Made by a program: the position numbers and the translations under genes | Assembly: GCF_012241385.1 (NCBI RefSeq) | Contig: NZ_JAAVXB010000009.1 | Coordinates: forward strand, 1-64,000 | Direction of reading: 5' to 3' | Length of the DNA: 64,000 bases | Source of the DNA: Solimonas marina | Lineage (GTDB): Bacteria; Pseudomonadota; Gammaproteobacteria; Nevskiales; Nevskiaceae | Notes under the pieces: generated by a model | Told to the model about the DNA's origin: nothing | The model's database searches: none | Seen by the model: the letters and a program-made list of their open reading frames with translations, nothing else | In this document: piece by piece, positions 9,131 through 18,327 of the stretch | Numbering within the stretch: the first letter of the stretch is position 1 | Layout of the letters: each line of letters opens with the position of its first letter

Positions 9131-11026
9131 TCAGCGCGTCGACGTCGCGTTGCGGAAGCGCTCGCGCTTGGCGTGCTTGCTGCGATACATCGCGCCGTCG
9201 GCCTCACGCATCAGTGCATCGGCCGTGGTCGCTGGCTGGTCGGCGGTCCAGTGCGCGAGGCCGACGCTGACGTCGACATACTGCGCCCGGCCATCGAGCA
9301 TGACGGCAGCACCGGCGATGGCCTGTTGCAGCGCGATCGCGAGGGCCTCGGCGCCGGCCTCATCGTCGTCGGCGAGCAGCACGGTGAACTCGTCGCCTGC
9401 CAGTCGTGCCAGTAGGGCGCCCGGCGGCAGGCACGCCGACAGCCGCTCGGCGGCCTGTCGCAGCAGCGCATCGCCGACTTCGTGGCCCATCGAATCGTTG
9501 ACCCGCTTGAAGCCGTCAAGATCGAGAAACAGCACGGACAGCGTGCTGTGCTCGGCGCGGGCGCGCTCGATCGCCAGCGGCAGTTGCTCGAACAGCGCAC
9601 GTCGATTCGGCAGTCCGGTCAGTGCATCCTGGCGCGCCTCGCGTTCGCGGCGCAGCTCGGCCTGACGGCGCTCGGTGATGTCGTGCAGGAAGGCACTGAA
9701 CAGCGTCCGACCATTGAGTTCGATCGGGCAGATGCGCAGTTCGATCGGAAACAGCTGGCCGTCGCGCCGTACCGCGCTGAGTTCCAGGCGCTTGTTCAGC
9801 ACAGGGCCGTCGCCGCTGTTCAGGTAGTGGGCGAGGCCGCGACGGTGGGCCTCGCGCATGTCGGGCGGCACGATCAGCGTATCCAGCGCACGCCCCAGCG
9901 CTTCTATACGCGTCCAGCCGAACGTGATTTCCGCCTGATGGTTCCAGTCGGTGACCAGGCCCTGGGCGTCGATGCAGACATAGGCGTCGTGGGCGTTTTC
10001 GATCACCGAGCGCAGTTCCGCCTCGGAGTCGCCGAGGCGCCGGTTCGCTGCTTCCAGCGCCCGGGTGCGGTGTTCGACGCGGCGTTCCAGATCGTGCTGC
10101 AGACGGCGCAGCGCCTGCTCGGTTTCCTTTTGCTCGGTGATGTCTTCGATGACCGAGATGAAGTGATGTGGCCCTCCATCCGCATGACGGCGCAGTGCCA
10201 CCGACAGCGTCGCCCAGATGACGTGTCCGTCCTTGCGGCGATAGCGCTTTTCCATGCGGTAGCGGTCGATCCAGCCGTCGCGCAGGTCCTGTAGCTGGGT
10301 GAGATCCGCGTCGAGATCCTCAGGGTGCGTCAAATCCTGAAAGGTCAGTCGCATCAGCTCCGATTCGCTGTAGCCGAGTATCTTGCACAGCGCCGAGTTG
10401 ACCTTCATCCAGCTGCCGTCCAGGCCCACCAGGGCGATGCCGGCGGCGGCGAGTTCGAAGGCTGACTGATAGCGCACCGCGGTCTCTTCCAGGCGCTCCT
10501 GCAGGTTCAGGATTAGCCGCTGAACCGACAGCGCTTCCTGCCGCTGCTCGAGCTCGCGGGCGATGACGGCCGCCAAGTCCGTCAGCACCTGTTGCTGCGC
10601 GTCGGACAAGGTTCGCGGTTGCGGGGCTAGCGCGTACAACGTGCCGACGACGGCACCGTAAGTCGTGCGGATCGGTGCGCCCGCGTAGAAATGCAGTTGG
10701 GGCTGTTCGATGACCAGCGGGTGCTGCGAGAAGCGCGGATCGGCGTGCAAGTCGTCGACGATCAGCACAGTGCCTGGGGCGAGCGCCAGCTGCGTGCACA
10801 ACGCCCGATCGCGCTGTGATTGGCGTGGATTCAGCCCGACGCAGGACTTGATCAGCGGGCGATCGTGCTCGGTCAGTGCCAGGACCACGATCGGCACGCC
10901 CAGCGCCGAGGCCAGGATGCGCGTGACCTGCTCGAATGCCGGTTCGGCTGGCGCGTCGAGCAGATCGAACAGATCGGACCGCGGCGGGCGGATCGGCTCG
11001 TCGGCGGAACCTTGGGCAGCAGACAT
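9131..11026 (-). CDS. Diguanylate cyclase with GAF, two PAS and GGDEF domains
   Basis: 631 residues. A GAF domain covers about 15-165 (C-V-G-L-x-P-R, F-Y-A-G-A-P-I-R). A PAS domain with G-x-S-x-x-E-L-M and a PAC segment covers about 175-300, then a coiled-coil stretch, a second PAS at about 330-455, and a GGDEF domain at about 460-625 (D-A-L-T-G-L-P-N-R-R). The active-site loop reads A-G-D-E-F rather than G-G-D-E-F, a variant often still active. The RxxD inhibitory site expected five residues upstream is absent (P-P-G-A there), so product feedback inhibition is unlikely. It would make c-di-GMP in response to a soluble ligand or redox cue. Confidence 0.93.
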   Translation of the reverse strand: MSAAQGSADEPIRPPRSDLFDLLDAPAEPAFEQVTRILASALGVPIVVLALTEHDRPLIKSCVGLNPRQSQRDRALCTQLALAPGTVLIVDDLHADPRFSQHPLVIEQPQLHFYAGAPIRTTYGAVVGTLYALAPQPRTLSDAQQQVLTDLAAVIARELEQRQEALSVQRLILNLQERLEETAVRYQSAFELAAAGIALVGLDGSWMKVNSALCKILGYSESELMRLTFQDLTHPEDLDADLTQLQDLRDGWIDRYRMEKRYRRKDGHVIWATLSVALRRHADGGPHHFISVIEDITEQKETEQALRRLQHDLERRVEHRTRALEAANRRLGDSEAELRSVIENAHDAYVCIDAQGLVTDWNHQAEITFGWTRIEALGRALDTLIVPPDMREAHRRGLAHYLNSGDGPVLNKRLELSAVRRDGQLFPIELRICPIELNGRTLFSAFLHDITERRQAELRREREARQDALTGLPNRRALFEQLPLAIERARAEHSTLSVLFLDLDGFKRVNDSMGHEVGDALLRQAAERLSACLPPGALLARLAGDEFTVLLADDDEAGAEALAIALQQAIAGAAVMLDGRAQYVDVSVGLAHWTADQPATTADALMREADGAMYRSKHAKRERFRNATSTR

Positions 11027-11124
11027 GGGCGTGTCAGGCGTGCTCGGATGTACACGCAGTGTGCGATGCCTGAGCGCCGACGCCTAGCGTCACCCGACCA
11101 GCGTAGGGGTGCAGGGTTCCCTGC

Positions 11125-11155
11125 GGCCGGATCGCGGCGAGCGCGCGATCCGGCC
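11125..11155. repeat. GC hairpin between minus-strand genes
   Basis: GGCCGGATCGC and GCGATCCGGCC form an 11-bp perfect stem with a 9-nt loop, followed on the plus strand by TTTT. The flanking genes on both sides run on the minus strand, where no U-run follows, so its role as a terminator is unclear. Confidence 0.45.
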
Positions 11156-11171
11156 TTTTCGCGCTGCGGTG

Positions 11172-11429
11172 CTAGCAGCCCAGCTGCTTGAGCGTGCGTT
11201 GCACGGCGCTCCGCAGGGCCCGCTCTTCGGTACCGGCCTGCGGGTCGGCCGGCCAGGCGTCGCCGAGGTCGGTGGCGATTGCCGTGCGCAGCTCTTCGGC
11301 GTCCGGGTGCGCATCGATCAGCGCGCGCAGCGCCAGGGTGTTGGCGATTTCGGCGCCACGCAGCTCGATGAGCTGTTCTTCGATTTTGTGTACCAGGCTG
11401 GCGATTGCCTGCGTTTCTTCTCTGTCCAT
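11172..11429 (-). CDS. Small conserved-looking hypothetical protein
   Basis: 85 residues, acidic and helical, with no signal peptide or membrane segment. It begins M-D-R-E-E-T and ends in Gly-Cys. The codon pattern fits neighbouring genes better than the competing antisense frame does. It lies 145 bp upstream of the diguanylate cyclase gene on the same strand and divergent from the DedA-rhodanese gene. I do not recognise a family. Confidence 0.55.
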   Translation of the reverse strand: MDREETQAIASLVHKIEEQLIELRGAEIANTLALRALIDAHPDAEELRTAIATDLGDAWPADPQAGTEERALRSAVQRTLKQLGC

Positions 11430-11542
11430 CGTGATTGAAGGGGCAAGGGGAGGCCGCGCACTTTAGCGCCGTGTGCCGGAGGCTGCATGTCGCGACCGTT
11501 CGTCAGGTCTTACACTGCGCGCCGTATCGGAGCGTGGCCGCG

Positions 11543-12538
11543 ATGTTTGAAACCTGGGATCCGCAGTTGCTGTCGAGTCTGCTCGCCTGTGCGTGCATGA
11601 GCGCGGCGGCGCTCGGTTTGCCGGTGCCGACGCTGCCCGCGCTGATCTATGCCGGCAGCATGGCCGCCTTGAGCCCGCACGCCCATGCCGGCTTTGCGGC
11701 GCTGGCGTTCAGCGGCGCCGTGGCCGGCGGCATGCTCGGCGACAGCCTCTGGTATTACGCCGGCCGTCGGCATGGGTTCCGGGTCTTGCGCCTGTTGTGC
11801 CGTCTGTCGCTGTCGCAGGACAGCTGCGTACGGCAGACCGAGACCTTTTTTGCGCGCCGCGGCATCCGCATCCTGCTGGTCGCGCGTTTTGTGCCGGGCC
11901 TGTCGGTGGTGTCGGTGCCGATGTCCGGAGTCGCCGCCGTGCCCTTCGCGCGCTTTGCGCTGCACGACATCCTGGGCGTGGTGCTGTGGGTCGCGGCCGG
12001 CCTGTGCATCGGTTACGCGTTTGCTGGCCAGGTCGATGCCGTGCTGGGCCTGCTGCAGCGCTTCGGCCTCGGCATCGGTGCGGCCGTGATGACCGTTCTC
12101 GTGATCTTCGTCGGTTTTCGCGCCTGGCGGCGTCGGCGCCTGCTGCAGGCCCTGGAAATGAGCCGGATTTCGGTCGACGAACTCTATGATCTGATGGCCG
12201 CCGGCACGACGCCGATCGTCATCGACGCGCGCTCTGCGGAGGGGCAGCAGCAGGACCCGTGGCGCATCCCGGGGGCGCGGCTCATCGATCTGGCGCAGCT
12301 CGAACACGCGGTCGGCGACCTGACACGGCGCGAACAGGTCGTGCTGTATTGCGCCTGCCCGAACGAGGTCTCGGCGGCGCTGGTCGCCCAGCGCTTGCGC
12401 AGCCTGGGCTTCAACGACGTGCGGCCGCTACTCGGCGGGCTCGACGCCTGGCGTGGAGCCGGCTGGGACCTCGAACCGATTGCCACGGTCCTTCGCGACG
12501 ACGGCACCAGTGAAATCGGCATCGCCGCGCACGACTGA
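11543..12538 (+). CDS. DedA/VTT membrane protein fused to a rhodanese domain
   Basis: 331 residues from the ATG at 11543. The first about 200 residues are a DedA (SNARE-associated/VTT) domain: several hydrophobic helices, G-D-S-L-W-Y-Y-A-G-R-R-H-G, then the re-entrant-loop region F-x-A-R-R-G-I-R-I-L-L-V-A-R-F-V-P-G. The last about 110 residues are a rhodanese-like domain (V-I-D-A-R-S, then the active-site loop C-A-C-P-N-E-V-S with its catalytic Cys). DedA proteins are implicated in undecaprenyl-phosphate or phospholipid flipping and membrane homeostasis. What a tethered cytosolic rhodanese adds is unknown, though the fusion occurs in other proteobacteria. Confidence 0.9.
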   Translation: MFETWDPQLLSSLLACACMSAAALGLPVPTLPALIYAGSMAALSPHAHAGFAALAFSGAVAGGMLGDSLWYYAGRRHGFRVLRLLCRLSLSQDSCVRQTETFFARRGIRILLVARFVPGLSVVSVPMSGVAAVPFARFALHDILGVVLWVAAGLCIGYAFAGQVDAVLGLLQRFGLGIGAAVMTVLVIFVGFRAWRRRRLLQALEMSRISVDELYDLMAAGTTPIVIDARSAEGQQQDPWRIPGARLIDLAQLEHAVGDLTRREQVVLYCACPNEVSAALVAQRLRSLGFNDVRPLLGGLDAWRGAGWDLEPIATVLRDDGTSEIGIAAHD

Positions 12539-12682
12539 CGACGTTTTCCGACAGCCGCCGGGAATGGATTTTGCTGCAATGCGGTAAAATCACGGCTCGG
12601 CGCGCCAAGGATGGGCGCCGGTTCCATCTGCGAATCGATGCGGTTGCCCGGGCAGTGACGCCCCGGCAGCACGGCGAATCAC

Positions 12683-13510
12683 ATGCTGAAAAACTGGCGA
12701 GTCCGGAGCCTTGTGGCGCTGCTGGGCCTGTGTCTTGCACTGCCGGCCGCCGGCAGTACGGCAAGCTCTTATGCCGAGGTACCGTTGACGGCGCTGTCGT
12801 CGCTGTACTGGTCGGCGGATTTCTACCGCAACCTGCTGCAGAAGATCGGCAGCGCCACGCTGGCGGCCGGCGAGCGCAGCGTGATGCGGATTCCCATGGC
12901 GCCGCGCTACAACTCCAACGTTCGTGCCGAGCTGCATTTTCAGGTGTCCGACGGCATCGGCCCGACCCTGCGGCAGCAGCTGGCCCAGCGCATGGTCTAC
13001 GCCAATCCGCAGCAGGCGGTGCAAATCCGTACGGCGCTGAGCAGCGACTGGCTGTGGCAGGAATTCGATCATCACCTGTCGCGCGAGGGCTATGACAGCC
13101 GCGATCTGGGCGATGTGATGACCGCCTACTACGTCAGCAGCTGGGAGGTCGTGCACCACGCTGACGTCAGCTCCGAACAGTATCGCGCGGCGCGCAACCA
13201 GATCGTCTGGTATCTGCGCCGCAGCCCGGAAATCATGTTCATGACCGACATCGAAAAGCAGCGCGCCGCCGAGGCCTTTGCGCTACTGGTGTCGACGATA
13301 CAAAGCGGCCGGCGCGATCTGCGACAGAAGCGCGACGACACTGGGCTGGCTTACCTGCAGAACCTGGTCTATCAATCGGTACTGACGCAGGGGGTCGACC
13401 TCAAGCGTCTGGACATCGGCCATCGCGGCTTCATTCCGGCGGCGCCGCCGAATCCCTGTGCGCAGCCGGCGCCGCCGGGCCAGCCGCCGCATTTTGGCTG
13501 CCGGCGCTGA
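12683..13510 (+). CDS. Secreted protein of unknown function (possibly DUF6683-like)
   Basis: 275 residues with a clear Sec signal peptide (K-N-W-R-V-R then a hydrophobic run, A-A-G-S cleavage near residue 25). The mature part is mainly helical with many aromatic residues (Y-Y-V-S-S-W-E-V-V) and ends in a Pro/Cys-rich tail. The organisation resembles a family of about 200-residue secreted proteins in this order annotated as DUF6683. I give that only as a possibility. No catalytic motif is evident. Confidence 0.7.
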   Translation: MLKNWRVRSLVALLGLCLALPAAGSTASSYAEVPLTALSSLYWSADFYRNLLQKIGSATLAAGERSVMRIPMAPRYNSNVRAELHFQVSDGIGPTLRQQLAQRMVYANPQQAVQIRTALSSDWLWQEFDHHLSREGYDSRDLGDVMTAYYVSSWEVVHHADVSSEQYRAARNQIVWYLRRSPEIMFMTDIEKQRAAEAFALLVSTIQSGRRDLRQKRDDTGLAYLQNLVYQSVLTQGVDLKRLDIGHRGFIPAAPPNPCAQPAPPGQPPHFGCRR

Positions 13511-13514
13511 GCGC

Positions 13515-14261
13515 TCAAGCCGCGCTGCGATGCAGCGGCGCGCCCTTCAGGCCGTTCTTGGTGTAGAGCTTCCACAGCAGCATCGGGATGTCATGCCCCT
13601 GGCGGATGCTCTTGCGCGGCAGCGCCAGCAGATCGAGTGCCGGATAGGCCGCGCCACGTTGGCAGGTGACGGCCGAGCTGTAGCCGGCCGCTGCGCAGGC
13701 ATCGATCGCGGCCTGATCGACCGAGCCGAACGGGTAGCAGAAGTGCGGCACCGCGCGCCCCAGTTGGTCCTCGATGATGCGTTTGCTGTCGGCCAGCTCG
13801 GCGCGCAGCGTTGGCGCATCGACGCCCTTGAGTGCCGTGTGGAACAGGCCGTGTGAGCCGACTTCCATGCCCAGCGCCGGCAGGCGACGCACCTCGTCCC
13901 AGGTCATCAGCGGCGGCGTCGGCTGGCCGTCAACGGCGTACCAGCCGGCGTCGTCGCCAGCCTTGCTGGCCAGCACATAGACGATCGCCGGAAAGCCGTA
14001 CTCCTGCAGGACCGGCACGGCGGTATCGATGAACGAGCGATAGCCGTCGTCGAACGTCAGCACCACCGCGCGTGGCGGGATCGGCCGTTCGCCGCGCAAT
14101 GCGGCAACCGCCTCGGTCATCGTCAGTACGTTGGCGCCCCAGCGTTTGAGGAACGCCATCTGCCGGCGGAAATGCACCAGGTTGGTATAGCTGGCACGGT
14201 GCAGCTTGACGGTCGGAAAGTTGCCGACCTGGTGGTACATCAGGATCGAGATGCCGTTCAT
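13515..14261 (-). CDS. Polysaccharide deacetylase (NodB-type, carbohydrate esterase 4)
   Basis: 248 residues from the ATG at 14261; an upstream in-frame ATG at 14291 would add ten basic residues. The start I-S-I-L-M-Y-H-Q-V-G, the metal-site motif T-F-D-D-G-Y-R-S, the H-x-x-x-H equivalent S-H-G-L-F-H-T, and C-Y-P-F-G (RxPY-like) are all present. It should remove acetyl groups from a GlcNAc-containing glycan using a divalent metal. There is no signal peptide, so a cytosolic lipid-linked or LPS-core substrate is plausible. It heads the minus strand of the glycan cluster, divergent from a glycosyltransferase. Confidence 0.9.
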   Translation of the reverse strand: MNGISILMYHQVGNFPTVKLHRASYTNLVHFRRQMAFLKRWGANVLTMTEAVAALRGERPIPPRAVVLTFDDGYRSFIDTAVPVLQEYGFPAIVYVLASKAGDDAGWYAVDGQPTPPLMTWDEVRRLPALGMEVGSHGLFHTALKGVDAPTLRAELADSKRIIEDQLGRAVPHFCYPFGSVDQAAIDACAAAGYSSAVTCQRGAAYPALDLLALPRKSIRQGHDIPMLLWKLYTKNGLKGAPLHRSAA

Positions 14262-14380
14262 GCGCAGTGGGGGACGTCGCGGTACGCGCATCTTAGCCGA
14301 CCGCGCACCGGCCGCTGACAGCCGCGCGCGCGTCGCGCAGAATGCCGGCCTTTATGCGCAACGAAGTGGGTGCCCGGTCC

Positions 14381-15505
14381 ATGCGGATCGCTTTCTACTG
14401 CAATCTGATGGGCTGGCCGAAGAAGTCGGGCGGCGGGGTCCGGCAATGGGTGTTGGCACTGGCCAACGGCCTGGTGGCGCGCGGCCATACGGTCGACGTC
14501 CTGACCGAAGCGCCGCCGGCCAAGTTCCGCGACGAGCCGCGGCTCGACCCACGCATCGGCCGTGTGGTGCTCGGCCGCCGTGGCCCGCGCGCAACGCGGC
14601 GCCTGCGCGATTACTTGCTCGAAAGCGGCGACGTGCGCCTGGTCGCGGCGCTCAACGATTTCAATCTGACCGCCGCGCGGCTCAAGCCCAGGGTTGGCGC
14701 GCGTGCGCAGATCATGTTGACGCAGCACGAGAATCTGTCCGGCGACCGGGTTTGGCGCAAGAAGCTCAAGTACTGGTTGCTGGGCCGCGCCGTGCGCCGG
14801 GATTTTCGCCGCGCCGACAGCGTGGTTTGCGTCAGTCACGGCGTTGCCGACGATCTGCGCGAGCAGTTCGGCGTGCCGGCGGCCTTGCTGCACACGATCT
14901 ACAACCCGGCGTTCAGCGAAGACTTCGTACGTGGTATGGATGCGCCGGTCGAGCATGCTTGGTTGCGCGACAAAACCGTGCCGGTCGTCATCGCGGTCGG
15001 GCGCCTGCATCCGGTGAAGGGCTTTGACGACTTGCTGCGCGCCTTCGCGCGTTTGCTCGAGCGGCGCGATGCGCGGCTGATCATTCTCGGGGAAGGGCGC
15101 TCGCGCGCCGATCTCGAAGCGCAGGTCGCGCGCGACGGGCTCACCGACAAGGTGGCGTTGCCCGGCCGGGTCGAGAACGTCGCGGCGTGGATGGCGCGTA
15201 GCGATCTGTTTGCGCTGACCTCGCACGCCGAAGGCTTCGGCAATGCGCTGGTCGAGGGGCTCGCGGCCGGGCTGCGCATCGTTGCCACCCGCTGCCCGAG
15301 CGGCCCGGCCGAAATCCTCGAGGACGGACGCTGGGGCACGCTGGTACCGGTTGGGGATCCGCAGGCGTTTGCCGATGCCATGGATCGGGCGCTGTCGGCA
15401 CCATCGCCGGACCGTGAAGCACAGCTGGCCCGCGCCCGCGCGTTCTCGCTCGACGCGGCGCTCGATCAGTACCTGGCGCTCTGGTCACAGGCCCCGCGCG
15501 GCTGA
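14381..15505 (+). CDS. Glycosyltransferase family 4
   Basis: 374 residues from the ATG at 14381. GT-B fold of the GT4 type: an N-terminal Rossmann half with a Gly-rich loop after the first strand (K-K-S-G-G-G-V-R-Q-W), S-V-V-C-V-S-H-G-V-A-D-D-L in the hinge, then the donor half with V-G-R-L-H-P-V-K-G-F-D-D-L-L and the E-x7-E region S-H-A-E-G-F-G-N-A-L-V-E-G-L. It likely adds a sugar to LPS core or another envelope glycan. No membrane segment is seen. Confidence 0.92.
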   Translation: MRIAFYCNLMGWPKKSGGGVRQWVLALANGLVARGHTVDVLTEAPPAKFRDEPRLDPRIGRVVLGRRGPRATRRLRDYLLESGDVRLVAALNDFNLTAARLKPRVGARAQIMLTQHENLSGDRVWRKKLKYWLLGRAVRRDFRRADSVVCVSHGVADDLREQFGVPAALLHTIYNPAFSEDFVRGMDAPVEHAWLRDKTVPVVIAVGRLHPVKGFDDLLRAFARLLERRDARLIILGEGRSRADLEAQVARDGLTDKVALPGRVENVAAWMARSDLFALTSHAEGFGNALVEGLAAGLRIVATRCPSGPAEILEDGRWGTLVPVGDPQAFADAMDRALSAPSPDREAQLARARAFSLDAALDQYLALWSQAPRG

Positions 15506-15512
15506 CCGTTCG

Positions 15513-16520
15513 TCAACGCAGCAGCGCCTGGATGCGCCCGACGACGCGGGCCAGATCGTCGTCATCTTCGGCGCGGTACGGGCGCTGAGCGGCCCGCTGC
15601 CCGAACAGCCCGATATGGCCGTCGTCGGCCAGTTGCCGTAGCCAGCGGTTGATATCGAGTGCCGCAGCGCTGCGTCCGGCACGCATCGTTGCCTGCGGAA
15701 TCAGATGCCGGCTCTGGCGCTTGAGCCAATAGCGTGGCGTGTAGCGCAGCGGCCAGACCCACACCGGCTTGGTGCTGCGCCAGCATTCGGCCAGCATCGA
15801 CGGCGAGTCGCCGCTGAGCACGATTTCATCGGCTTGGTGCAGATAGGCGGCGAATGGATTCTGAGCATCGCCGCGCACGAAGCGATAGGTTTCGCCGGGG
15901 AGTGCCGGCCGCCGGTCGAGCAGGCGCAGAACGTCGTTCGGCGTGCGCGGGCTGGTGGCGATCAGCAGGGTGCCGCGCTGACGTTCGACGCGGGCCGTGG
16001 TCGCCGCCAGCAAGCGCCCGGCGGTGGCGGCGTCGAAGCGGTACTGACGACTCACGCCGCCCAGCACCAGCAGCGTCCATGGCCGTGGCCAGTCTTGTGC
16101 GTGCAGGCGCTCGACGATCGCCGCGTCGGGTGCCGGCGGCGCCGGGTTGAACGGCATGCGGATCTTCTGGATGTTGTCGCCGTCCGGTATCACGTCCTGT
16201 GGCATGGGCACGATCAGGTCGATCTGGTCCCAGGCGACGCCGCGCGGCCGGCCGATCTGCACGAGCCGCACCTGCGGCGCGCGGTGACGCAGTTCGACGG
16301 CGGCGTCCAGCGTCTTGCCGAACGAGATCGCGATCTTCGGCCATGGCGGCTGCAGCGCTGCAAAGTCGAATTCGGCATGTCCACCGGCCAGCGGCTGGCG
16401 AGCGACGGCCAGTTCGCGAAACGGCAGCCCCAGTGCGTGGGCGAGGGCGCGCTGCTGGGTGATCTCGCCCGGTCGTGTGCCGGTCAGCAGCCAGACCGGA
16501 ACGGCAGCGTCAGTGGCCAA
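15513..16520 (-). CDS. ELM1/GtrOC1-family putative glycosyltransferase
   Basis: 335 residues matching the ELM1 (mitochondrial fission ELM1-like, formerly DUF1022) family. It starts V-W-L-L-T-G-T-R-P-G-E, then has P-x-I-A-I-S-F-G-K-T and V-L-G-G-V-S-R-Q-Y-R-F in the middle, and S-G-D-S-P-S-M-L-A-E near the C-terminus, a nucleotide-sugar-binding-like loop. In bacteria this family sits in LPS-core gene clusters, which fits here. Its ATG overlaps the 3' end of the upstream transferase gene by 11 bp, so the two are probably cotranscribed. Confidence 0.85.
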   Translation of the reverse strand: MATDAAVPVWLLTGTRPGEITQQRALAHALGLPFRELAVARQPLAGGHAEFDFAALQPPWPKIAISFGKTLDAAVELRHRAPQVRLVQIGRPRGVAWDQIDLIVPMPQDVIPDGDNIQKIRMPFNPAPPAPDAAIVERLHAQDWPRPWTLLVLGGVSRQYRFDAATAGRLLAATTARVERQRGTLLIATSPRTPNDVLRLLDRRPALPGETYRFVRGDAQNPFAAYLHQADEIVLSGDSPSMLAECWRSTKPVWVWPLRYTPRYWLKRQSRHLIPQATMRAGRSAAALDINRWLRQLADDGHIGLFGQRAAQRPYRAEDDDDLARVVGRIQALLR

Positions 16521-17367
16521 AAAGCCGGCGCCAGCTGAAGGCGGGGCGCGTCACCGGGTTGCCCTTGTGGCGCCGCTCCGACTTCTTCGGGAAGTCACCG
16601 AAGATGGGCTGCGCGCGATAGTCGTCCGGCGACCGGCCGGCGGCCAGCGCGTCCTGGTATTCGGCCTCGAACAATGCCGCCAGATCGCTGCGCGGATGGC
16701 GCATGACCTTGCCGTCGAACCAGTGCGAGCGGCCCTCGGCATGCAGCCTGGCGAAGGTACGCTCGTGCGTGAACTGCGTGCCCATGTCCGAGTAGTGCAG
16801 GATCTTGATTGCGTCGGCCGGGCCGTCTTCGCCGTCGATGTTGTTGAATGCCGGGTCCATCGCCTGCACGCGCTCACGATGCTCGGCGCACCAGCGCGTC
16901 ATCTCGCGGTGCGCTTCCGGGCGTGCGCGTAGCTGCTCGACATCCGGCAGGATCTCGCGTGCCGCCGCGCAGTCCCAGAGCATCACGCAATAACGCGGCA
17001 TGTCGAGGTCGGTGCGCGCCGCGAACACGGCCGGGGCCGGCATCGGCATGGTCCACAGCTCGGCGATGTCGCCGAGCACGAGCATGTCGGTGTCCATATA
17101 GATGGCGCGGCCTTCGTAGCCGCAGCGCGACGGCACGCCCCAACGAAAACCGGAAAACGGGGTCGCCCAGCGCTCGGTCCGCCAGCCTTCACCGCGGCTG
17201 GGATCTGAATACCAGTGGCTGGCGGGGTCGCGGGACAGGCGCATCCACTCGATCTCGACCGGCAGGGAACTGCGCTTCCGGACGCTGTGTTCGAGCACCA
17301 TCATCTGCTCGAGGTCGCAGTCGTTGGGATCGCAGCCGGCAAAGATTTTCACGAACGGTTCACGCAT
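16510..17367 (-). CDS. GT8-like glycosyltransferase
   Basis: 285 residues from the ATG at 17367. The D-x-D motif lies in I-Y-M-D-T-D-M-L-V-L-G-D-I near residue 92, the metal and nucleotide-sugar binding site of GT-A enzymes of family 8 type. The C-terminal K-I-L-H-Y-S-D-M segment matches the second metal ligand (H-x-x-G/D) of that fold. No signal peptide. It is divergent from the GT9-like gene, with 96 bp between them holding both promoters. Confidence 0.85.
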   Translation of the reverse strand: MREPFVKIFAGCDPNDCDLEQMMVLEHSVRKRSSLPVEIEWMRLSRDPASHWYSDPSRGEGWRTERWATPFSGFRWGVPSRCGYEGRAIYMDTDMLVLGDIAELWTMPMPAPAVFAARTDLDMPRYCVMLWDCAAAREILPDVEQLRARPEAHREMTRWCAEHRERVQAMDPAFNNIDGEDGPADAIKILHYSDMGTQFTHERTFARLHAEGRSHWFDGKVMRHPRSDLAALFEAEYQDALAAGRSPDDYRAQPIFGDFPKKSERRHKGNPVTRPAFSWRRLFGH

Positions 17368-17463
17368 CACAGTATCGTATAGAGGCCGAGAGATGCCGGC
17401 CAGACGCAGAACCCGACAATGTCGTCGGCGGTCCGGTCGCTTGGTGAGACGAGGACGATGTAA

Positions 17464-18327
17464 ATGGGTTATGGCGATGAGTTGATGGCGATCGGCGATG
17501 CCTGGCGCCTTCATCAGGCGGACCCGCAGAAGCGCCGTGTCGCGATCGGCGACGGCCGCTGCCGTCGCATCGATTACCCCGAATTGACGCATGGCCTCGA
17601 TTTCCTCGCCAGCGAGGCGGAGGCGGCATCCGGTGAACTGCCGTGGGTCATCTCGTATCGCGCCTACCGTCCGTACCACGATCATGCGGCGATGCGCCGC
17701 GCATTTCGTGAGCGCCACCCGCTGCGCAGCCGGCTCCGGCGTCGGGTGCCCGATACACGGCTGGTCGATCTGCTCGGGTTTTTCCGCTACCGCCTCGATT
17801 ACCGCCCGGCTCCGGCCCCGCTGGTGCTGACCGATGCCGAGCAAGCGGTCCGCGAGCAGTGGGCGCAGCGTCGCTTCGTACTGATCGAGCCGCATTGCAA
17901 GCAGGAGGCGGCGCCCGGCAAACGCTGGCCGTTCGAGCGCTACGCCGAGGTGGCGCAACAGCTGGCGGAGACGATCGAGGTCTGGCAAGTCGGTGCGCCA
18001 GAGACGCCACTGCTGCCGGGCGTGATGCGCGTGCCGACCCATAGCTTTCGCGATGTGCTGCCGTTTCTGGCGGCGGCACGGCTCTATATTGGGCCGGAGG
18101 GTGGCTTGCATCATGCAGCGGCAGCGATGAAGACGCCTGCAGTTGTCCTGTTCGGGGGATATACGCCGCCGCAGGTGACGGGTTATGACTTTCATGTCTG
18201 CCTCACCGGGAACTCCGACGAAGCTTGCGGAGTCCATCACAGTGAATGTGCACACTGCCGTGCGGCGATGACGGCGATTACGGTGGATCAGGTTGTCGCA
18301 GAGGCGCGGAGCTTGCTCGATCAATGA
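17464..18327 (+). CDS. GT9 (ADP-heptose:LPS heptosyltransferase-like) protein
   Basis: 287 residues. It begins M-G-Y-G-D-E-L-M, a Gly-rich loop at the very N-terminus; a short start like this occurs in one GT9 subgroup. The donor half has I-E-P-H-C-K, K-R-W-P-F-E-R-Y and the typical Y-I-G-P-E-G-G-L-H-H-A-A-A-A nucleotide-sugar motif. A late Cys/His cluster (C-G-V-H-H-S-E-C-A-H-C) might bind metal. Its TGA overlaps the ATG of the next gene by 4 nt (ATGA), so the two are co-translated. Confidence 0.87.
   Translation: MGYGDELMAIGDAWRLHQADPQKRRVAIGDGRCRRIDYPELTHGLDFLASEAEAASGELPWVISYRAYRPYHDHAAMRRAFRERHPLRSRLRRRVPDTRLVDLLGFFRYRLDYRPAPAPLVLTDAEQAVREQWAQRRFVLIEPHCKQEAAPGKRWPFERYAEVAQQLAETIEVWQVGAPETPLLPGVMRVPTHSFRDVLPFLAAARLYIGPEGGLHHAAAAMKTPAVVLFGGYTPPQVTGYDFHVCLTGNSDEACGVHHSECAHCRAAMTAITVDQVVAEARSLLDQ

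Noticed and set aside
11125-11155. The hairpin as a terminator for the 85-residue protein gene
   Set aside because: The T-run is on the wrong strand for the minus-strand genes on both sides.
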